Assembly (NCBI RefSeq): GCF_022828375.1
Contig: NZ_JAJQJX010000001.1
Location: 482,118-546,117 of the forward strand
Source of the DNA: Candidatus Nanosynbacter sp. TM7-053
Lineage (GTDB): Bacteria; Patescibacteriota; Saccharimonadia; Saccharimonadales; Saccharimonadaceae
Direction of reading: 5' to 3'
Length of the DNA: 64,000 nt
In this document: one piece after another, positions 35,039-45,520 of the stretch
How the letters are laid out: each line of letters opens with the position of its first letter
Numbering within the stretch: the stretch's first letter is position 1
Notes under the pieces: model-generated
Seen by the model: only the letters and a program-made list of their open reading frames with translations
Told to the model about the DNA's origin: nothing
The model's database searches: none
Translations under genes and position numbers: made by a program

Positions 35039-35830
35039 ATGAGCAAGAATAAGACGCACACATTCGGAATTAGTTGGTGGATTGGTTTGGTTTTATTTGC
35101 GGGGATGATTTGTTTGATGTTGGGCGATATTTTACATCGAGATGGCGTAATTGGCTCAAAAACTGATGTTCTGGTGATGGGTACGAATGCTGGATTTAAG
35201 CCGTTTGAATATATTGATGACAATCAAGTGGTTGGCTTTGACGTTGATCTGGCGAGGGAAATTGCTAAAAGCTTGGGTAAAGATTTGAAGGTCGAAGACA
35301 TGTCGTTTGACGGGCTACTTCCGGCGCTGGATAGTGGGCAAATTGATATGGTGGCGGCTGGAATGACAGTGACACCTGAGCGAGAAAAAAATGCGTTGTT
35401 TTCAGATCCGTATTATTCGGCTTCACAGAGAATAATTGTTAAAAAGGGCAGTCCGATTCGTAATAAATATCAATTGCCAGGGCGAAAAATTGGTGTACAG
35501 CTGGGCACGACTGGCGATACTTTGGCGTCTAAAATTGCTGGCGCATCAGTCACACAATTCCAAACTGCGCCGAGTGTTTTGCAGGAGTTAAGTTCGGGAA
35601 AAATTGAAGCAGTTATTCTGGACGACGCTCCCGCAAAACAGTACTCGGCTGGATTTTCTGACTTAGAAATCTTGCCGGGCGCGCTCAGCGATGAAAGTTA
35701 TGCGATTGCTATTAAAAAGGATAATAAAGACCTCTTGGAGAAGGTTAATAAAGAAATTGCCAAGATGAAAAAAGATGGCCGCTATGAAAAATTAATCCGC
35801 AAATATTTTGGCGAGGAGGCTAAATCGTGA
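35039..35830 (+). CDS. Polar amino acid ABC transporter substrate-binding protein
   Basis: 263 residues. A membrane anchor about 9-28, then an SBP_bac_3 domain: VMGTNAGFKPFEYIDDNQVVGF-type start (TNAGFKPFEY), GFDVDLAREIAK, and ALDSGQIDMVAAGMT, ending RKYFGEE. Binds an amino acid, perhaps arginine given the arc operon, but the specificity is not readable. TATAAT at 35027-35032 lies 6 nt before this ATG; a longer frame from 34934 runs over the promoter. First of three genes. Confidence 0.92.
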   Translation: MSKNKTHTFGISWWIGLVLFAGMICLMLGDILHRDGVIGSKTDVLVMGTNAGFKPFEYIDDNQVVGFDVDLAREIAKSLGKDLKVEDMSFDGLLPALDSGQIDMVAAGMTVTPEREKNALFSDPYYSASQRIIVKKGSPIRNKYQLPGRKIGVQLGTTGDTLASKIAGASVTQFQTAPSVLQELSSGKIEAVILDDAPAKQYSAGFSDLEILPGALSDESYAIAIKKDNKDLLEKVNKEIAKMKKDGRYEKLIRKYFGEEAKS

Positions 35831-36537
35831 ATTTTTGGGAAGTGATTTTTGGCGGCGGTCGATGGCTATTTTTATGGCACGGCTTAGAAGTGACGCTGGT
35901 TTTGACCGTGTTGTCGCTTATTTTAGGATCGGCAATTGGTGTGCTTGTCGCCCTGATGCGTACGTCGAATTTACGACCATTTGGCAGGATGAAAACAAGT
36001 AGGTTGTCGAACTTTAATCCGCTGGCTAGTTTGGGAAAAATTTATGTCGATATTATTCGCGGCACGCCACTTTTGGTCCAGCTATTGATTATGTATTACG
36101 TCGTTTTTGGGTCGTATCAATTTATGCCAAAGATTTTTGTGGCGGCGGTGGCGTTCGGGATAAATAGCGGCGCGTACATCGCTGAGATTATTCGTGGCGG
36201 AATTCAGAGTATCGATAAGGGACAAGTGGAAGCGGCTAGGTCTTTGGGTCTGAGTAATTGGCAGGCAATGCGGCTGGTTATTTTGCCGCAAGCGATGAGA
36301 AATTCATTACCGGCGTTGATTAGTGAATTTATCGCGCTATTAAAGGAAACTTCGGTTGTTGGTTGGATTGGTCTGAATGATATTATGCGAGGTGCGGACA
36401 ATATTCGTTTTCAGACGGCGACAGCTTTTCAGTCGCTATTTGCCGCTGCGGCAATGTACTTAATTTTGACGGCGATTTTTACGCGAGTAATGGCGCGAGT
36501 AGAAAGGAAATTGAAACATGACGATGATCAGCGTTAA
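35827..36537 (+). CDS. Polar amino acid ABC transporter permease
   Basis: 236 residues, HisM/GlnP family: spans [22 protein letters not shown] and later, with the EAA loop [26 protein letters not shown] start overlaps the binding-protein stop (GTGA). Has an insertion [19 protein letters not shown] between the first two spans. The ATPase gene begins 20 bp before its end. Confidence 0.93.
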   Translation: MNFWEVIFGGGRWLFLWHGLEVTLVLTVLSLILGSAIGVLVALMRTSNLRPFGRMKTSRLSNFNPLASLGKIYVDIIRGTPLLVQLLIMYYVVFGSYQFMPKIFVAAVAFGINSGAYIAEIIRGGIQSIDKGQVEAARSLGLSNWQAMRLVILPQAMRNSLPALISEFIALLKETSVVGWIGLNDIMRGADNIRFQTATAFQSLFAAAAMYLILTAIFTRVMARVERKLKHDDDQR

Positions 36538-37240
36538 AAACTTGAAAAAAACGTTCGGCACGAATCGAGTTCTTCGCGATATTGATGTGGAAATTGAAGA
36601 AGGCGAGATTGTCGTGGTGGTTGGCTCGTCTGGTTCTGGCAAGTCGACGTTCTTGCGTTGTCTGAACTTGCTGGAGGAGCCGACTTCGGGTGAGATTATT
36701 GTTGATGGAATAAAAATTACTGATCCACACGTGAATTTGAATGCGTTGCGGCAGAATATTGGCATGGTTTTTCAGCAATTTAATCTGTTCCCGAATTTGA
36801 ACGTGATTGAAAATATTAAATTAGCTCCGAAAAAACTGCGTAAGTTTTCAGATCAAAAAGCGACAAAATTGGCGCGAAGTTTATTGGATGATGTTGGGTT
36901 ATTGAATAAAGCGGATGCTTCGCCGAATAGTTTATCTGGCGGTCAAAAACAGCGAGTGGCAATTGCGCGGGCGTTAGCGATGGAGCCGAAAATTATGCTT
37001 TTTGACGAGCCGACTTCAGCGCTGGATCCAGAGATGATTGGCGAAGTTTTGGATGTTATTAGGAAAGTTGCCAAAAAGGGAATGACGATGGTGATCGTGA
37101 CGCACGAGATGAAATTTGCCCGTGAAGTCGGCACGCGGATGATTTTTCTGGATAAGGGAGAAATAATCGAAAATGGCACGCCAGCCCAGGTAATGGATCA
37201 CCCGAAAACTGAACGTGCCAAAAAATTCTTCGCTAAATAG
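36518..37240 (+). CDS. Polar amino acid ABC transporter ATP-binding protein
   Basis: 240 residues, GlnQ/HisP type: Walker [25 protein letters not shown], Walker [16 protein letters not shown]-loop [16 protein letters not shown] precedes the ATG at 36518 inside the permease gene. Drives import by the two upstream components. Confidence 0.95.
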   Translation: MTMISVKNLKKTFGTNRVLRDIDVEIEEGEIVVVVGSSGSGKSTFLRCLNLLEEPTSGEIIVDGIKITDPHVNLNALRQNIGMVFQQFNLFPNLNVIENIKLAPKKLRKFSDQKATKLARSLLDDVGLLNKADASPNSLSGGQKQRVAIARALAMEPKIMLFDEPTSALDPEMIGEVLDVIRKVAKKGMTMVIVTHEMKFAREVGTRMIFLDKGEIIENGTPAQVMDHPKTERAKKFFAK

Positions 37241-37270
37241 TCTAAGCGGCCCAGCTATAATTCGCTTAGA
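37241..37270. terminator. Bidirectional hairpin between converging genes
   Basis: TCTAAGCG (37241-37248) and CGCTTAGA (37263-37270) form a perfect 8-bp stem at the junction of the ABC ATPase (+) and NUDIX (-) genes. T-tracts are weak, so termination strength is uncertain. Confidence 0.45.
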
Positions 37271-37722
37271 ACTGGAACTTCTGTCAATTTGTTAACTAGC
37301 TGGTCCAGATCAACCTCTGTCAGATAACTCGGTAAAATTCGCGTGGTTTTCGGATCAACAAAGCCGCACTTGGCTACTTCCTTGACGCCGTGCGATGTTT
37401 GCTCCAGGTCAATATGCTGGTAATCTTGCCAGTTGGTGATGAGGAAGAAAAATTCCAATTGCTCGTTCGGGCCATGCGCCGATTGTTCGCCTGATTCGGC
37501 GAATTGTTGTATAAATAACAACTTACCGATTTCTGGCTCAACACCAGTTTCTTCAATCATTTCTCGGCGTAGACCATCCAGCAAGCTTTCGCCCATTTCC
37601 AAGCCACCGCCCGGCGTACACCAAAAATTACGCCCTTTGCCGGTGTTTGCGGTTAATTTTTGGCAGAAAATTTCGCCCTTATTGTTGATAATAATTCCGC
37701 GTACGTTTACTCTTCGTCGCAT
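37255..37722 (-). CDS. NUDIX hydrolase
   Basis: 155 residues. NUDIX box from GGGLEMGESLLDGLRR through EMIEETGVEPE (GX5EX7REUXEEXGU, about residues 38-60). Hydrolyses a nucleoside diphosphate derivative; substrate unknown. Start at the ATG 37722 with AAAGGAGG 5 nt upstream. Confidence 0.92.
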   Translation of the reverse strand: MRRRVNVRGIIINNKGEIFCQKLTANTGKGRNFWCTPGGGLEMGESLLDGLRREMIEETGVEPEIGKLLFIQQFAESGEQSAHGPNEQLEFFFLITNWQDYQHIDLEQTSHGVKEVAKCGFVDPKTTRILPSYLTEVDLDQLVNKLTEVPVLSEL

Positions 37723-37787
37723 AAAACCTCCTTTGATTGCTAATAGCCAGAGGTTCAATTAAGCTGAACGTACGCCCAATAATTTCA

Positions 37788-37864
37788 TGGTCGGGGTGAC
37801 TGGATTTGAACCAGCGACCTCACCGTCCCGAACGGTGCGCGCTACCGAGCTGCGCCACACCCCG
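37788..37864 (-). tRNA. tRNA-Pro (CGG)
   Basis: Minus strand: acceptor CGGGGTG with CACCCCG, anticodon arm CACCG-TTCGGGA-CGGTG reading CGG (Pro), T-arm GGTTCAAATCC, encoded CCA at 37790-37788. 77 nt. Confidence 0.96.
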
Positions 37865-37982
37865 ACGCTAAAAACAGTATAAAACTAACAGATATTTTTG
37901 TCCAATTGTAATTATTAAAATGAAATCAACTAGTCCTAAAATGATATAATATAAGGTGGACTTAGAGCGTAAAGGACTATAA

Positions 37983-39743
37983 ATGAAACATATTTTACGA
38001 ATTTTTAGAGACTATTGGTTGCTGTTTATTATCTTGATTGGATTCACGTATGGCGTTGTGATGGCGAATTTGTGGCTGCCAGATAAAATGTCGGAAATTG
38101 TCAATAACGGCATTATTAAACAAGATATGTCGGCGATTTGGAATAATGGCTTGATGATGATTTTGGTGACGGCGGCTGGTGGTTTTTGTTCAATTGTCGT
38201 GGGTTTTTTGGCGGCGCGAATTGCTACGGGAATGGCGCAAAAATTGCGATTGAAATTGTTTGAACGAATAGAAAGTTTTTCTTTGGCGGACTTTAATAAG
38301 TTTTCTACGGCGTCGCTGATTACGCGCTCAACGAATGATATTCAGCAGATTCAAACAACGTCAATAATGCTGCTGAGACTGGCGTTAATGGCACCGATTA
38401 TGGCAATTGGTGGTCTGCAAAAAGCCATGAATAACGCGCCGGATCTGAGCTGGATTATCGCTTTGGCGGTGTTTGTTTTGCTCGTAGTTATCGCTACACT
38501 ATTTACGATTGCCGTACCTAGGTTTAAGAAATTGCAGACTCTGGTGGATAAACTTAATTTGGTGGCGCGGGAAAATTTGGTTGGACTAAAAGTTATTCGT
38601 GCGTTCCATAACGAGAAGATTGAGCAGAAAAAATTCCAAGAAGCTAACACGGAATTGAATAAGATGAATTTATTTGTGAACCGTTTGATGATGTTGCTTG
38701 ATCCGATTATGACTTTAGTGATGAACTTTTCGAGTGTGGCAATTGTGTGGTTTGGCGCGCATTTGATAAGTAGTGGCAATTTGCAAATTGGTAATATGAT
38801 GGCATTTTTGGAATACGCGATGCAGGTGATAATCTCGTTCTTGTTGCTGTCGATGGTGTTTATTATGGTGCCGCGAGCCGCCGTATCGGTGCGCCGAGTC
38901 GGAGAAGTTTTGGATACTTTGCCGTCGATTACTAACCCGAAGTCGCCGAAAAAATTACCAAAAGATGCCAAGGGAAAAATTGAGTTTAAGGACGTTACGT
39001 TTACTTATCCTGACGCGGATTTGCCGGTGCTTTCGGATATTAATTTTATAGCTGAACCTGGTCAGACAACGGCGTTTATTGGCAGTACTGGTTCGGGAAA
39101 GTCGACGCTGATAAATTTGATTCCTCGTTTTTATGATGTTTCGGCGGGGCAGATTTTGCTTGATGGCGTTGATATTAGAAATCTGAAATTAGAAGATTTA
39201 TCTAGTCAAATTGGTTACGTGCCACAAAAAGGTGTGCTGTTTAGCGGGACGGTTGCTAGTAATATCAAATACGGCAACGCTGAGGCTAGTGATAAGTTGG
39301 TCGAAAAAGCGGCCAAAATTGCCCAAGCGGAAGAATTTATTAGCGAGTTAAAAAATGGTTATAAAAGTGAAATCGCTCAGGGCGGCGGCAATGTTTCTGG
39401 TGGTCAGCGCCAGCGTTTGTCGATCGCGAGGGCTATTGCGGTTGAGCCGAATGTTTACATTTTTGACGATTCGTTCTCGGCGCTTGATTTTAAGACGGAC
39501 GCGAAGTTACGGGCTGCGCTTGCAAAGGAAACTAAGAATAAAACTGTGCTAATTGTCGGTCAGCGAATTAATACGATTATGAATGCCGATAAAATTATTG
39601 TGCTTAACGAGGGAAAAATTGTTGGTCAGGGAGCGCATCAGGAATTGATGAAAGATTGCGAAGTTTATCAAGAAATTGCCGCTTCGCAACTCTCGGAAGA
39701 CGATTTGCAGAAAATGTCTATTGCTGCGAAAGGAGCGTTGTAA
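37983..39743 (+). CDS. Heterodimeric ABC exporter subunit A (permease-ATPase)
   Basis: 586 residues: six-span exporter domain (about 1-310), then NBD with Walker A GSTGSGKST and signature VSGGQRQR. Walker B reads YIFDDSFSALD: the catalytic Glu position is Asp. Its partner subunit overlaps by one base (TAATG). MdlA-like/multidrug type; substrate unknown. TATAAT at 37945-37950 and an AAAGGA ribosome site precede it. Confidence 0.93.
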   Translation: MKHILRIFRDYWLLFIILIGFTYGVVMANLWLPDKMSEIVNNGIIKQDMSAIWNNGLMMILVTAAGGFCSIVVGFLAARIATGMAQKLRLKLFERIESFSLADFNKFSTASLITRSTNDIQQIQTTSIMLLRLALMAPIMAIGGLQKAMNNAPDLSWIIALAVFVLLVVIATLFTIAVPRFKKLQTLVDKLNLVARENLVGLKVIRAFHNEKIEQKKFQEANTELNKMNLFVNRLMMLLDPIMTLVMNFSSVAIVWFGAHLISSGNLQIGNMMAFLEYAMQVIISFLLLSMVFIMVPRAAVSVRRVGEVLDTLPSITNPKSPKKLPKDAKGKIEFKDVTFTYPDADLPVLSDINFIAEPGQTTAFIGSTGSGKSTLINLIPRFYDVSAGQILLDGVDIRNLKLEDLSSQIGYVPQKGVLFSGTVASNIKYGNAEASDKLVEKAAKIAQAEEFISELKNGYKSEIAQGGGNVSGGQRQRLSIARAIAVEPNVYIFDDSFSALDFKTDAKLRAALAKETKNKTVLIVGQRINTIMNADKIIVLNEGKIVGQGAHQELMKDCEVYQEIAASQLSEDDLQKMSIAAKGAL

Positions 39744-41737
39744 TGTCTAGGCAAACCACGAAAAAGCGACAGCAAGTACGAATGGGCGGCCCGATGGGCG
39801 GAATGGGCACTGGCGAAAAGGCTAAAGATTTCAAGGGAACGGTCAAGAAGCTAATTAAATATTTGTCGGATTTTCGATGGCAAATGTTGATGGTGCTGGT
39901 TTTTGCAATTGGGAGCACGATTTTTGCGATTGCCAGCCCGAAGATTTTAGGCAGCGCGACGAATCAAATTGTTGATGATTACGCCAATATGAAAGCCTAC
40001 GAGGCGATCACTAGTAAATTGCCAAAAGGTGCTTCTTTGTCAGCGGGAACTACTGGCGCGGACGTTTTGAGTCGATTGCCGAATAAGTCGGAGATTGAAA
40101 AACAGATTCCGTCCAGTCAACTTGAGTCGATTAAAAAGCTAGATCTTAGTCGCCGTCCAGAATTTCATTTTGACACTATTTGGCGAATAATTATTTTGTT
40201 AGTTGGAATGTATGTGTTGAGCGCAATTTTTCGCTATATCCAAACGTGGATAATGACTCAGGTGACGCAAACCGTAACTTTCAGAATGCGACAACAATTG
40301 TCCGAAAAAATAAATTGCTTGCCGTTGAGTTATTTCGATAAGCAAACTTACGGCGAAGTTCTTAGTCGCATAACTAATGATGTCGATACGATTAGCCAAA
40401 CACTAAATCAGAGTTTGTCGCAAATTGTAACTTCAACGGTTACGGTGCTGGGGATTTTGGTGATGATGTTTTCGATTAGCTGGCAAATGTCGCTAGTTGC
40501 GCTGTTGGTGCTTCCGTTGGCGGGTGGCGTGATTACGCTGATTGCAAAGAGCTCGCAAAAACAATTCTTACGCCAGCAAACGCAGCTTGGCGAACTTAAT
40601 GGACACATTGAAGAAATGTATGGCGGACATCAAGTGATGCGGGTCTTTAATGGTCAGAAAAAATCGATTGCTAAGTTTTCTAAGATCAATAATCGGCTTC
40701 AGGATAGTGCTTGGAAGGCTCAATTCTTTTCTGGATTGATTCATCCGATTATGAATTTTATCGGCAATATTGGCTACGTTGCTATGACAATTTTGGGCGG
40801 TTGGCTGGCGATTAATGGTCGGCTAAAAATTGGCGATATTCAGGCGTTTATTCAATACGTCGATCAGTTCAATCAGCCGCTGGTTCAGGTTGCTAATATT
40901 GCTAATATTCTGCAATCGACAGCCGCTGCCGCTGAGCGAGTGTTTGAGTTTTTGGATGAGCCAGAAGAAGCGGTTGAATCGAATAACTTGGTAAAATTGT
41001 CTAACGTAAAAGGCGAAGTTGAATTCGATAACGTCGTCTTTGGTTATAAGACAGGCCAGACTATCATTAAAGGTTTGTCGGCGCACATTAAGCCAGGTCA
41101 GCGCGTAGCGATTGTTGGTCCGACTGGCGCTGGAAAAACGACGCTGGTTAACTTGCTAATGCGATTTTATGAGATCAATAGTGGTTCGATTAAGATTGAT
41201 GGCGTGGATATTCGTAAGATGAAACGTAGCGATGTGCGTCAAATGTTTGGCATGGTGCTGCAAGATACGTGGCTGTTTAATGGCACGATTCGTCAGAATT
41301 TGATGTATGGCAATCCAAAAGCTACCGAGGAAGAGATGATAAAAACCGCCAAAGAAGCGCATGTTGATCATTTTGTGCGGTCGCTATCGGGCGGCTATGA
41401 TATGGTCTTGGGCGAGGAGGCTGCTAACATCTCCCAGGGAGAAAAGCAGCTGCTGACAATTGCCAGGGCAATGTTAGAAAAAGCGCCGATGTTGATTTTG
41501 GACGAAGCGACAAGCTCAGTTGACACACGCACCGAAGTCCTTATCCAAAAAGCCATGGATAAGTTGATGCAGGGAAAAACTAGTTTTGTTATTGCGCACC
41601 GTTTGAGCACCATTCGCGACGCCGATTTGATTTTGGTGGTTAAGGACGGGAATATTATCGAGCAGGGCAATCACGAAACTCTGCTGAAGCAAAATGGATT
41701 TTACGCCGAGCTTTACAATAGTCAGTTTTCTGAGTAG
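39743..41737 (+). CDS. Heterodimeric ABC exporter subunit B (permease-ATPase)
   Basis: 664 residues from the ATG at 39743 (AAAGGAGC upstream, TAATG overlap with subunit A). Gly/Met-rich start, six-span exporter domain with a large first outside loop (about 60-140), NBD with Walker A GPTGAGKTT, normal Walker B MLILDEATSSVD, but a deviant signature NISQGEKQ in place of LSGGQ. Together with the Asp in subunit A this makes one degenerate and one consensus ATP site, as in TM287/288-type exporters. Confidence 0.93.
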   Translation: MSRQTTKKRQQVRMGGPMGGMGTGEKAKDFKGTVKKLIKYLSDFRWQMLMVLVFAIGSTIFAIASPKILGSATNQIVDDYANMKAYEAITSKLPKGASLSAGTTGADVLSRLPNKSEIEKQIPSSQLESIKKLDLSRRPEFHFDTIWRIIILLVGMYVLSAIFRYIQTWIMTQVTQTVTFRMRQQLSEKINCLPLSYFDKQTYGEVLSRITNDVDTISQTLNQSLSQIVTSTVTVLGILVMMFSISWQMSLVALLVLPLAGGVITLIAKSSQKQFLRQQTQLGELNGHIEEMYGGHQVMRVFNGQKKSIAKFSKINNRLQDSAWKAQFFSGLIHPIMNFIGNIGYVAMTILGGWLAINGRLKIGDIQAFIQYVDQFNQPLVQVANIANILQSTAAAAERVFEFLDEPEEAVESNNLVKLSNVKGEVEFDNVVFGYKTGQTIIKGLSAHIKPGQRVAIVGPTGAGKTTLVNLLMRFYEINSGSIKIDGVDIRKMKRSDVRQMFGMVLQDTWLFNGTIRQNLMYGNPKATEEEMIKTAKEAHVDHFVRSLSGGYDMVLGEEAANISQGEKQLLTIARAMLEKAPMLILDEATSSVDTRTEVLIQKAMDKLMQGKTSFVIAHRLSTIRDADLILVVKDGNIIEQGNHETLLKQNGFYAELYNSQFSE

Positions 41738-41753
41738 CTGTCTGCTACTTTTT
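41734..41753. terminator. Terminator overlapping the exporter stop codon
   Basis: GTAGC, loop TGTCT, GCTAC followed by TTTTT. The first arm includes the stop codon of subunit B. Confidence 0.7.
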
Positions 41754-42485
41754 ACATAGTGATATTTTTGTAGCTTCTGGTATGTGTAAATCGAAATCAA
41801 TATCAGTTTTCTGGACAATTTCATAATAAGGCGGAATTGATGGGTTTTCCGGAAGTTCAATTATTTTTCCATCATTAAATAATTGTCCTTGTCTGTAGAC
41901 ATTGTGAATAGACGGCACATTTGGCTTTACTTTTCTTAAGCGATATAGCGCTGATTTATGTTGCATTTCGCCATTTTTAATGACTTCAGGTTGCGTGTGC
42001 CATTGTCCCATAATACATAATGTTGGTAGAGAGCTGTCAATTCCGAGGATATTTTTAGCTAGCTGTTTTTCTCGTTCCTGCGGGCTTGGTGATATGATGG
42101 CGTCCTCATCTAAATTGTCAAAAAATGTATCAATAAAAATAAGTTCTTTAAGTTGGTTTTGCTGCAGGAGGATTGCTATCGTTTTTATCATTTCAAGAGA
42201 TAAAATGCTCGAATCAAAAAGGTCTTCATCAACTAAGGAAAAATCGTAAGAGCCGGTCTTTACTGAATTGATGAAGTTGAGTACAGCAGAGCTGACCTCA
42301 ATAGCTAATCGTTTTACGCCAAGTTTCTTAACCAGAGTATAGATGATGTCGGAATTTTCTTTAATGCCGTGGATTTCGCCGTATACAATTATGTTTGATT
42401 TTCGCAATGTGGATTGAAACGAGCTTAATTGTTTTATATCCAGCTGTTTCGGTAAAAATGTTTTGATAATATCGTGATTATTCAT
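41745..42485 (-). CDS. EreA/ChaN-like superfamily protein
   Basis: 246 residues. VYGEIHGIKEN (GExH, about 33-43), RLAIEVSS about 30 residues later and MGQWHTQPE near residue 160 reproduce the Glu/His pattern of the EreA/ChaN/TraB-TIKI superfamily (hydrolases or haem-binding proteins). No signal peptide, so probably cytoplasmic. Exact reaction unknown. Converges with the exporter genes. Confidence 0.65.
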   Translation of the reverse strand: MNNHDIIKTFLPKQLDIKQLSSFQSTLRKSNIIVYGEIHGIKENSDIIYTLVKKLGVKRLAIEVSSAVLNFINSVKTGSYDFSLVDEDLFDSSILSLEMIKTIAILLQQNQLKELIFIDTFFDNLDEDAIISPSPQEREKQLAKNILGIDSSLPTLCIMGQWHTQPEVIKNGEMQHKSALYRLRKVKPNVPSIHNVYRQGQLFNDGKIIELPENPSIPPYYEIVQKTDIDFDLHIPEATKISLCKK

Positions 42486-42573
42486 AGGTGCTAATTGATA
42501 GTTTACTTCATAAAACTGTAAATATATAGGGCTGCGTCGTTGATAAATTTGGCGAACTATTTATAATTAAGTC

Positions 42574-43206
42574 ATGAATATCGCAGACCAACTCCTCACT
42601 AAATACCCGATCATTTCTGACCAAGTCGATATAAAAGAGCTTGGCGCGCTTTTAAGAGAATTGGAAAAAACTCTACGTCGTGGCGCCACTGGAAACATTG
42701 TGGAGTTTGGTTGTTATGTCGGCACAACTAGTTTGTTTATTCGCCGATTGCTGGACGCTTATGATTTTACGGGCGAGTTTCATGTTTACGATTCGTTTGC
42801 GGGATTGCCAGAAAAAACCCAGAAGGATAATAGCGCTGCGGGTGATCAATTTAAGGCTGGCGAGTTATTAGCGCCGCGTAAGACGTTTGTCCAGAATTTT
42901 AAGAAGGCGGGATTGAAGTCGCCGATTATTCATAAAGGCTGGTTTTCCGATTTCACTTCTGATGATGTGCCGGAAAATATTATGTTTGCGTTTTTTGATG
43001 GCGATTTTTACGAGTCAATTGTCGATTCTTTTCGGGTTTGTGAAAGTAAGTTTAACGAAGACGCGATAATTATTGTCGATGACTACGCAAATGAAGCTCT
43101 GCCGGGCGCCGCAAAAGCCACTGATGAATGGCTGAAAGTTAATCGACAATTCACGGTCAGGACTGAAGCTAGTCTGGCAATTATCTCCTCTTGCTCAAAA
43201 ACATAA
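42574..43206 (+). CDS. TylF/MycF-like O-methyltransferase
   Basis: 210 residues. GNIVEFGCYVGTTSLF (SAM motif I, about 38-53), FHVYDSFAGLPE, FFDGDFYESI and IIIVDDYANEALPGA (metal-binding Asp pair) match the macrocin O-methyltransferase family, metal-dependent enzymes that methylate sugar hydroxyls. Probably modifies a surface glycan. TATAAT at 42562-42567, 6 nt before the ATG (leaderless). Confidence 0.88.
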   Translation: MNIADQLLTKYPIISDQVDIKELGALLRELEKTLRRGATGNIVEFGCYVGTTSLFIRRLLDAYDFTGEFHVYDSFAGLPEKTQKDNSAAGDQFKAGELLAPRKTFVQNFKKAGLKSPIIHKGWFSDFTSDDVPENIMFAFFDGDFYESIVDSFRVCESKFNEDAIIIVDDYANEALPGAAKATDEWLKVNRQFTVRTEASLAIISSCSKT

Positions 43207-43253
43207 ACGTGTTACAATTAAAACATCACTAATATAAACAGGGGAGGGTTGTG

Positions 43254-44492
43254 ATGGACGAACCAATTCACATCACGTCTGAAATAGGAAAACTTAAGAC
43301 CGTTCTATTGCATCGGCCAGGTGAAGAGCTGGAGAATTTGACGCCAGACTATCTGACCGATCTTTTATTTGACGATATTCCATATCTGAAAGTGGCGCAG
43401 GCTGAACACGATGCTTTTGCGGAAGCATTGAGAAGTCGTGGAATCGAAGTTCTGTATCTGGATCAATTGGTCGCTGAGGCAATTAACACAGATCAACTGC
43501 GTGAACAATTTGTCGATGAAATGTTGGCTGCTTCTAAGCAGGATTCACGCCGTGTTACTCAAACATTGCGTCAATTCTTGTTGGACTTGCCGACTCACGC
43601 TATGATTCGCAAGATTATGGCTGGTGTTCGCAAGGATGAAATTACCTTGCCTCCAGACCAGCATCAGCAACTTCATAATATGATCGAGAAAAATCGTTAT
43701 CCGTTCTATCTCGATCCGATGCCAAACCTATACTTTACACGCGACCCGGCTGCCGCAATTGGTAACGGTTTGACAATCAACAAGATGCACTGGACGGCTC
43801 GTCGTCGTGAATCGCTATTTATGCGCTACATCATCGACCACCATCCACGTTTTGCTAATCGTGCGCCAGTTTGGTACAACCGCACAGAGAAGTTCTCGAT
43901 GGAAGGTGGTGACGAATTAATATTAAGCGATAAGGTTATGGCAATTGGTGTTTCAGAGCGAACAACTGCTGAGGCAATTGAAAAGATGGCAACGAAATTG
44001 TTTGCTGGCTCGAAATTCGAGAAAGTCATCGCTATGGAAATTCCAAAATCTCACGCCTTTATGCACCTAGACACCGTGTTTACGATGATTGATCGTGATA
44101 AGTTTACAATTCACCCAGAAATTCGCGACCACGGCGGCAGGATGAATTGTTTCATTTTGGAGAAGGTTGAAGGTCAGCCATTCCCACGAATCACGCATGA
44201 AACAGACCTGGAACACGTCTTGAGAGTTGCGTTGGGCTTACCAAGTGTTACGCTGATCGAGTGTGGTGGTGGCGATCCGATCGCTGCTGCTCGCGAACAG
44301 TGGAATGACGGTTCAAACACTTTGGCAATTGCGCCGGGTGTTGTGGTGACTTACGATCGCAACTACGTAACTAACCAGAAATTGCGCGAAAACGGTATCG
44401 AAGTTATTGAAATTAGTGGCGCTGAGCTTGGACGCGGTCGTGGCGGTCCACGCTGTATGAGTATGCCGCTAGTACGAGAGGATGTATTCTAA
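43254..44492 (+). CDS. arcA: Arginine deiminase
   Basis: 412 residues. Family signatures: [14 protein letters not shown] near the N-terminus, [30 protein letters not shown] (catalytic His/Asp) and the C-terminal [12 protein letters not shown] with the nucleophilic Cys (about 402). Converts arginine to citrulline and ammonia. GGGGAGGG lies before the GTG/ATG pair; the ATG at 43254 is preferred. A TACAAT box at 43213-43218 gives a short leader. First gene of arcA-arcB-arcD-arcC; stop overlaps arcB (TAATG). Confidence 0.97.
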   Translation: MDEPIHITSEIGKLKTVLLHRPGEELENLTPDYLTDLLFDDIPYLKVAQAEHDAFAEALRSRGIEVLYLDQLVAEAINTDQLREQFVDEMLAASKQDSRRVTQTLRQFLLDLPTHAMIRKIMAGVRKDEITLPPDQHQQLHNMIEKNRYPFYLDPMPNLYFTRDPAAAIGNGLTINKMHWTARRRESLFMRYIIDHHPRFANRAPVWYNRTEKFSMEGGDELILSDKVMAIGVSERTTAEAIEKMATKLFAGSKFEKVIAMEIPKSHAFMHLDTVFTMIDRDKFTIHPEIRDHGGRMNCFILEKVEGQPFPRITHETDLEHVLRVALGLPSVTLIECGGGDPIAAAREQWNDGSNTLAIAPGVVVTYDRNYVTNQKLRENGIEVIEISGAELGRGRGGPRCMSMPLVREDVF

Positions 44493-45481
44493 TGGCTCAG
44501 AGTTTGAAAGGACGATCGCTACTGACTTTGAGCGATTATACCGCTGAAGAGATTCGCTTGTTATTGGACACGGCTCGTGAATATCGTCGATTGAAATATG
44601 CCGGCATTCCGCACCGAATTCATGAGGGTAAAAACGTGGCTTTGCTATTCGAAAAGGCTTCAACACGAACGCGCTGCGCATTTACAGTAGCTGCTAATGA
44701 CCTTGGAGTTGCGCCGGAATACCTCGGTAAAGATGATATTCAATTGGGCAAGAAAGAGACGGTTGAAGACACTGCCAAGGTTTTGGGACGAATGTTTGAC
44801 GGAATTGAGTTCCGTGGCTTTGATCACGCGACTGTTGAGGAATTGGCGCGTCACGCTGGCGTTCCAGTGTGGAATGGATTGACCGATAAGTTTCATCCAA
44901 CACAGATTTTGGCAGACTTCATGACAATTGAAGAGCATGTTGGAAAATTGAAGGGGACTAAGTTGGTATTTGTTGGCGATGGTCGCAACAATATGGCGAA
45001 CTCGCTGATGATCGGTTCAGCTATTATGGGACTTGATTTCCGCATTTTGGCGCCTCGTGAATTGCATCCAGATCAGGCTTTGGTTGATAAAGCAAATCAT
45101 TTTGCCAGGTCAAGTCATGCACGCATTACCATCACTGACAACTTCGAAGAAGCTTTGCGCGGTGCTGACGTTATTTACACGGACGTTTGGGTTTCAATGG
45201 GTGAAGAAGACAAGTTTGCTGAGCGCATTAACCAATTGCGACATTTCCAAGTTAATCGCCAAATGATTAACTTGACAGGAAATCCTGAGGTCAAGTTTAT
45301 GCACTGTTTGCCAGCATTCCATGACGCATTGACAATTACTGGAAAGAAGATTCAGGAAGATTTCGGTTTAGATTCAATGGAAGTGACGGATGAAGTGTTC
45401 CGCTCGCCACATTCGATAGTTTTTGATCAAGCGGAAAATCGTATGCATACAATCAAGGCTGTGATGGCTTTGACATTGTAG
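44492..45481 (+). CDS. arcB: Ornithine carbamoyltransferase (catabolic)
   Basis: 329 residues. Carbamoyl-phosphate site STRTRCAF (about 55-62), HPTQILADF, and [10 protein letters not shown] (ornithine-binding Cys). In the arc context it runs in the catabolic direction: citrulline plus phosphate to ornithine and carbamoyl-phosphate. One-base overlap with arcA. Confidence 0.97.
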   Translation: MAQSLKGRSLLTLSDYTAEEIRLLLDTAREYRRLKYAGIPHRIHEGKNVALLFEKASTRTRCAFTVAANDLGVAPEYLGKDDIQLGKKETVEDTAKVLGRMFDGIEFRGFDHATVEELARHAGVPVWNGLTDKFHPTQILADFMTIEEHVGKLKGTKLVFVGDGRNNMANSLMIGSAIMGLDFRILAPRELHPDQALVDKANHFARSSHARITITDNFEEALRGADVIYTDVWVSMGEEDKFAERINQLRHFQVNRQMINLTGNPEVKFMHCLPAFHDALTITGKKIQEDFGLDSMEVTDEVFRSPHSIVFDQAENRMHTIKAVMALTL

Positions 45482-45520
45482 TTGTTGTCGTAATAAGGAG
45501 GTTAAGGAGGCTCCGAGGCA

